A stretch of DNA of 64,000 nucleotides, taken from Melieria omissa. Lineage: Eukaryota; Arthropoda; Insecta; Diptera; Ulidiidae. Below, one piece after another: positions 59,308 through 64,000 of the stretch (position 1 is the stretch's first letter; each line of letters starts with the position of its first letter). A program made the translations under genes and the position numbers. The stretch lies in contig OZ020267.1 of the NCBI GenBank assembly GCA_963971225.1, positions 34,777,989-34,841,988 on the forward strand. The letters run 5' to 3'. The notes beneath the pieces are model-generated. The model saw only the letters and a program-made list of their open reading frames with translations, was not told where the DNA came from and did not search any database.

Positions 59308-60050
59308 TCAGGTGTACAACTCTGCTTCCGCCGTTTTCCGATAGGTGGCTGTACCGGCTGAGGCTGGTTGAAATACATAGATGGTAATGCCTTTAAAGTG
59401 AGTGTGGACAGTGCCTAACGAATTGTCATCGCCGTTTCAGTGACAGTTGTTCTTGTTTTCGTATTATTCACGCTCGAAAATGTCCGTTTATGTGCCCAAT
59501 TCTCGCCATTTGCGGGAAGTTTTACTTTTCTGTTACAATTCGAAAAAAAATGCAGCTGAAGCGCATCGAATGCTCTCAGAAACTTACGGTGATGCTGCTC
59601 TGAGTGAAAGAACGTGTCGGGAGTGGTTTCAACAGCGGCCACAATATCAAGAGCGACATGACAAAGTCATCCTCCAACACGACAATGCTCGGCCTCACGT
59701 CGCAAAAGTGGTCAAAAAGTACCTGGAAACACTGAAATGGGAAGTCTTGCCGCACCCGCCGTATTCCCCAGATGTCGCCCCTTCTGACTTCCACCTATTC
59801 CGTTCGATGGCACACGGCCTGGCAGATCAACATTTTCAATCCTTCGAAGAATTGGAAAAATGGATTGCTTCATGGATAGCGTCAAAAGAGGACTCCTTTT
59901 TTCGAGCCGGGATCCGAAAATTGCCGGAAAGATGGGAGAAAGTTGTCGCTAGCGACGGACAATACTTTGAATAATACATCTGTAAGCACTTTTTCGCAAT
60001 AAAGCTTTTAATTTTGGAAAAAAACGGCGAAAGCAAAGTTGTACACCTGA
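59308..60050 (+). mobile_element. mariner deletion derivative, copy 2
   Basis: TA at 59306-59307 and 60051-60052; ends as in copy 1 (23461). Its internal deletion has different breakpoints, leaving the N- and C-terminal parts in one frame. Confidence 0.88.
59480..59974 (+). CDS. In-frame truncated mariner transposase
   Basis: 164 aa starting MSVYVPNSRHLREVLLFCYN. It runs to CREWFQ in the HTH domain, then jumps to QRPQYQERHDKVILQHDNARP and continues to the normal end (VASDGQYFE). The second and third catalytic acidic residues (QHDN, SPDVAPSD) remain, while the first is in the deleted part. It is catalytically dead and lacks half of the DNA-binding domain. The start chosen is the conserved MSVYV; an earlier in-frame Met exists. 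Confidence 0.7.
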   Translation: MSVYVPNSRHLREVLLFCYNSKKNAAEAHRMLSETYGDAALSERTCREWFQQRPQYQERHDKVILQHDNARPHVAKVVKKYLETLKWEVLPHPPYSPDVAPSDFHLFRSMAHGLADQHFQSFEELEKWIASWIASKEDSFFRAGIRKLPERWEKVVASDGQYFE

Positions 60051-60054
60051 TAAA

Positions 60055-60970
60055 AAAAATTGTCTTTGAATTTTTCGTATTTTTGAAGACTTTCTTAAAA
60101 ATGTATATACTACTACTACTATTTCTCGACAGGAATTTGTAATTTTGAGTAAACATAAATTCGAAAAGTCTAATCAGTTTACAATCAAACCAGACCATTG
60201 AAAGTTATAAATATTTCTGCCTCATGTCTCAATAGATCTCTGCCATTACAACTATCGGTTGAGTACTGAAAACTTTAGCTACACCTAGATTCGATTGAGA
60301 TCGCATCATAAACATATTGAAAAAACTTTTGAGAAACCATACTTTCGAATGTCTTCCTAGTATGGTTGAAGAAAACGATAATGAAAACAATAAACAAATA
60401 TTTTACAAACTCAGCTCAGCTTTTTTAAAGCTCAGCACACACCTCTCTGTTCAAAGAGGAACCACATATGATGAATTTGGTGAAGAGAAAAGCAAAAAGC
60501 GATGGGCAGAGCACAGAGTGATGTGAACTAAACAATTTGAAAAGCACGTAGATTACATGAGCAATGTGTGATTGAAAGTTCAGCTTCAGCTTCATGTATG
60601 AAAATAAATTTTAAAGCGTTTTACAAATCTGGCAGCTTATTGTCTGCCTGAAGTACTCTACAGTCTGCGAAGTAAAGTCTCGACATGGACAGATCCCTAC
60701 ATGACTAGAATGCCAAATGGAACAAGAAATAAATGTTAAATAAAAACTTCCAACAAATTTCGTTTAGAGCCTCAACTTTGGTATCAAAATTGTTTCTACT
60801 TTAGAAAAGTGAATAAATTGTGCGACATTAAATTCTCTGGTAATTCTCTGGTATTCAACGAAGATTGAAGAATGCATCTAAGAACTAAAATTCTGGCACA
60901 TTAAATAAATTATTTAATTCTTCAACCTTGAAGCCTGAAACTGCTCAACGTTTTGCTTTTTTTTATTTCT
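60055..60970. other. AT-rich intergenic DNA
   Basis: No gene was recognised. The small open frame at 60317-60526 has no known motif. Confidence 0.4.
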
Positions 60971-60974
60971 AGCA

Positions 60975-62340
60975 TCCACCATCACTTTGCGCTTTAGCAC
61001 ATTTCGTAATCGCTTTCAATTGAAACTTTGCCAACAATTAAACAATTTATCAATTACACGTCTGCGAAGACTGAGGCTGCCCATCGACTTTCAAAGAAGA
61101 CAATTAGAATTGTTGCAATTTAAAAGATTTCGCGCCCACAGAAACAGGGGTTGGAATGTCGAAAGCTCGGCACAAGCTTTAAGCCAGCACGTAGTAGGAA
61201 AATGCAACAAGCTGCAGTGAGAAAGTTTGTGCAACTACTCACCAACTTTCAGTTGGCGCTCTTGTCTACTCTGTCTGTCCAATATTCGTGCAAGGTGGGG
61301 GCCCGTGTGTGCTGGGTTAGCCGCGCACTATGTGACAGACAGAGTGGACTAATCAAGCGGCCAAGAGAGCTGCGAGCGCCCGACGAGTACGCGCGCACAT
61401 GTGTCTGCCGGTCGGTCGGTCTGTCGGTTGGTCAGTCTGTATATTCACGTTACTGAGCAGCAAGTGGGAGAAAGCTGCATGACAAGTTTGCTATGTACGC
61501 GCGCGCCAGTGTACGCCAGCAATTTGGCGTTTTTTAAAAGTGACTTCCTCAACTTGCAAAAACTGGAAATTATTAAGAAAAACAAATGCCCGCAAGCCGT
61601 TGAAAACAGTCAACAGACGAGGCGGAAGGACGACGAAAGCAGTTGCCCAGTGCATGAACGACTGCTCGCGCAAGCGCCAGCACTGATGGAGCTGCAAAGT
61701 CAGTAATTGCCGGACGTCCGCAGAGTCGCGCGCTCAATGCTTCGCGCAGCCGAAAAGCGTGCAGCGTGCAGTGCGCAGCTGACAGTGCCAAGTGCCAAGT
61801 GAAATTCCGAAAAAAAGTACGTGCAATAAAGAAAGCTGAACTCAACGCCCGTTCGGAGCACTTCCGTCATTCAATTGCAAAGAAGACAGAGCGAGGCGCA
61901 CTCGGTGAAACATAGCGAAAGTGGTGCAAAAGCACGCCAAAGTGAAGCAGTGGCCGAAGCGAAGACGTGACAATGTGTGAACGCCTATTCGCGCAAGCGC
62001 TCAGTACCGTCGAGCGAAGCTAGTAATTATCGCACTTTGCAGCGATTTGAAGGTACGCGCAGTCATACGGTAAGTGCACGCAGCCGAGGTGTGTGTGGAG
62101 TCGTTCGAGTGAAATTTTGACAGATGCGCGCAGCAAACAGCGAACGCTGACAAACGCCTCAAAGTCATCTGTGAGTGGCTGATAAGAGAAAAAGGAGTTG
62201 CAACAGAAGAAGTAAAACGCGAAGTAGCGAAAGTAAATCGAAAGAACGCCAAGTGAAACAGAAAGTGCAACGACAACAACAACAACAACGGCCACTGTTA
62301 CGGCCAAGCAGCGATAAGTGTTTGAAGCGCGCTTTTTAAA
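60975..62340 (+). promoter_or_regulatory. GC-rich stretch: candidate promoter and 5' UTR exon of a gene beyond the window
   Basis: Base composition changes sharply from AT-rich to mixed, with short dense words such as GTGCCAAGTGAAA, and a (CAA)n run at 62271-62289, as in long fly 5' UTRs on the + strand. Donor-like sites: AAG-GTACGC at 62053 and ACG-GTAAGT at 62070. No coherent coding frame was found. If this is right, an intron starts near 62070 or 62340 and runs out of the window. Confidence 0.42.
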
Positions 62341-62344
62341 TCAC

Positions 62345-62730
62345 TAAAAACAACTTTGATTGGTTTTTGTTGGTCATTAAATATGCCTAAATGTTTACAT
62401 ATTTACAATAATTACAATAACAAGTGTTACACAGTCGTAAACATTCGCATTAAACTAATAATTAAAAAATTTAACAGCTCTAACGCAAATTACTGCTCAC
62501 AAAGGCAAAGCGTGAATTGGCAAACTTACGGAAGTTGACTGTTTTTTATTATATAACCGATGTTCAATTGCATTACAATTGGGAAAAATCAATTCAAAGA
62601 AAAGTTTTAAAAACGTAAAATGTAATTACAAATTTTAAAATTGTAATAAATAAAAAATAAATTGTTTAATAAGTGTTATTTAAGAAAGTATTTATTGAAA
62701 TATAAATTATATAATAAACAAATATACAAA
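62345..62730. other. AT-rich DNA, possible intron
   Basis: No features recognised. Confidence 0.35.
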
Positions 62731-62732
62731 TA

Positions 62733-62860
62733 CAGTGCTTTTTGCTTATAACGAACCCGTTTAAAACAATTTTCCGCCTAAAACGCTTTAAAGCGAACTT
62801 TCGGTTAAAACGAACCATTTTTCCTGGTCTCTCGAAGTTCGCTTAAAGCGAAAATTACTG
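62733..62860. mobile_element. Small pogo-like MITE
   Basis: TA at 62731-62732 and 62861-62862; ends CAGTGCTTTTTGCTTATAAC and, complemented, CAGTAATTTTCGCTTTAAGC. It is 128 bp. CAGT-type ends with a TA target suit the pogo/Tigger group. Confidence 0.65.
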
Positions 62861-62864
62861 TATT

Positions 62865-64000
62865 TAATAATAAATAAATAAAAAAATCATGAACATGATT
62901 TAATAAAATATTTATTTACGCATAAAAAATATATATGTACACAGAAAGACAAATAAAATAAATCATATAAATAGTAAACAGCAAGAAAAATAAATAAAAA
63001 AACAAATAATTAATACATTTATGTGAAAAGAAATACATAAACCTTTGTTCGAAAGCTCAGAATAATTAAACCCGCGCACGCGCGTAGAAATAAAAAACAA
63101 ACGATGTAATTTTGTCAGGATTTTTTTTGTGTAAAGTTTATTAGTTAACTGTTGAGTGTTTGTTTAAATATATATATCTGTGGCATTTTGACAAAACAAC
63201 CTAAGTCTAATTTTCAAAATGTTCAGGAGAGCGAAAAAACGGATAAGATGCAGACCAAATCTCATACAAAACGCGAGAAAATTGAAATGAAATTATACAC
63301 GTCATATCTCTGTAACTAAATGTCATAGAAAAAAACCGATTACACCAAAAGAAGCGTCTTGAAATTGTTTCTTTATGATAAAAAAAATTGGAAATTTGAC
63401 TTAAGTCGACTTAAGTGCTTATGTCAAAAGTCCACAGATATGTAAATGTTAAGAGTAAAAGTTGATTTGTGTTGATTCGCCGGAGTTCGTACGTTGAGTG
63501 CCCGCCGGTCGCGCAAGCTCCCTTCGGGATGGCCAGGGTTGCCAACCGTACATATAAACATATAAATGGACAACATAACACAACAATATTGACAATATTT
63601 ATTTCTAAGAGCTGCGTGGCCGGCAGTGTTTAGCGATCTAAACAACCTTAACTCTCAAACTTTAAATGTTAAAGTTAAACTTTAACTTTTTTATAATCGA
63701 AATATATTCAAAAACAAATTATTAGAAAAATATAAAGTATCAAACTTGTTAAAATAATAATAAAACAAAATTTTTTTCAGTGGTGAATTGTAAAAAAATC
63801 AAAACATAAATCGTAAAAAAATAAAAAAAAGCTTAAGTTTCAATGTTACACAATAAAATGAAATATTTCGTTAATTTGTTTAAATAAAAATAATAAAACA
63901 AACAATAAATTAAACAACACAAAAATTGACTAAACTTATTAAACACCTAATAAAATCATTTCTTATGTACTAGAAATTTAATTGAATGTCACTATATAGT
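62865..64000. other. AT-rich DNA to the window end
   Basis: One GC-rich island at about 63478-63550 is of unknown origin and looks repeat-derived. Nothing else was recognised. Confidence 0.35.

Noticed and set aside
60987..61456. Coding exons in the GC-rich stretch
   Set aside because: Overlapping frames with low-complexity Arg/Gln-rich or random composition and no domain; a 5' UTR explanation fits better.

Overview
The window is nuclear DNA from a fly, most likely a tephritid or close relative. It has AT-rich introns and intergenic DNA, GT-AG introns, TATA and Inr core promoters, dipteran-type gene families, and many DNA transposons, MITEs and tRNA-like SINEs. Nothing prokaryotic, viral or CRISPR-like was seen. 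All host genes that could be read lie on the + strand.

Layout. 1-1.7 kb: the 3' end of a DNA ligase III gene. 2.2-13.8 kb: a tandem cluster of CYP9-like (CYP3-clan) cytochrome P450s, with three intact four-exon genes (508, 511 and 517 aa) followed by a decayed fourth copy. 14-26 kb: an intergenic block of nested mobile elements, including a SINE, a Tc1-like element, a 5'-truncated LINE inside a short TIR element, a hAT-like element with an unfamiliar protein, a mariner deletion derivative and two nested Harbinger-like MITEs. 27.1-53.6 kb: three tandem fatty acyl-CoA reductase (FAR) genes, each with eight exons and identical intron phases (499, 499 and 496 aa). The first has a 5.8-kb repeat-filled first intron. 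53.9-60.1 kb: three mariner elements and small MITEs. 61-62.3 kb: a GC-rich stretch that may be the promoter and 5' UTR exon of a gene lying beyond the window. 62.3-64 kb: AT-rich DNA with one small pogo-like MITE.

Function. The ligase acts in base-excision and single-strand-break repair. The P450s are predicted endoplasmic-reticulum monooxygenases of a group often linked to xenobiotic metabolism. The FARs reduce fatty acyl-CoA to fatty alcohol with NADPH, feeding wax, hydrocarbon or pheromone pathways. The P450s and FARs are each local tandem duplications; no functional link between the two clusters can be read from sequence.

The most distinctive feature is the density of datable insertions. 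Eight TTAA-flanked piggyBac-like MITEs, two Harbinger-like MITEs, hAT-like elements with 8-bp duplications, and TA-flanked mariner/Tc1 elements can be delimited to the base. Several are nested, so their order of arrival can be read. All exon boundaries were derived by hand from splice sites, phase and paralogue comparison. Family names rest on motif recognition, not database searches.
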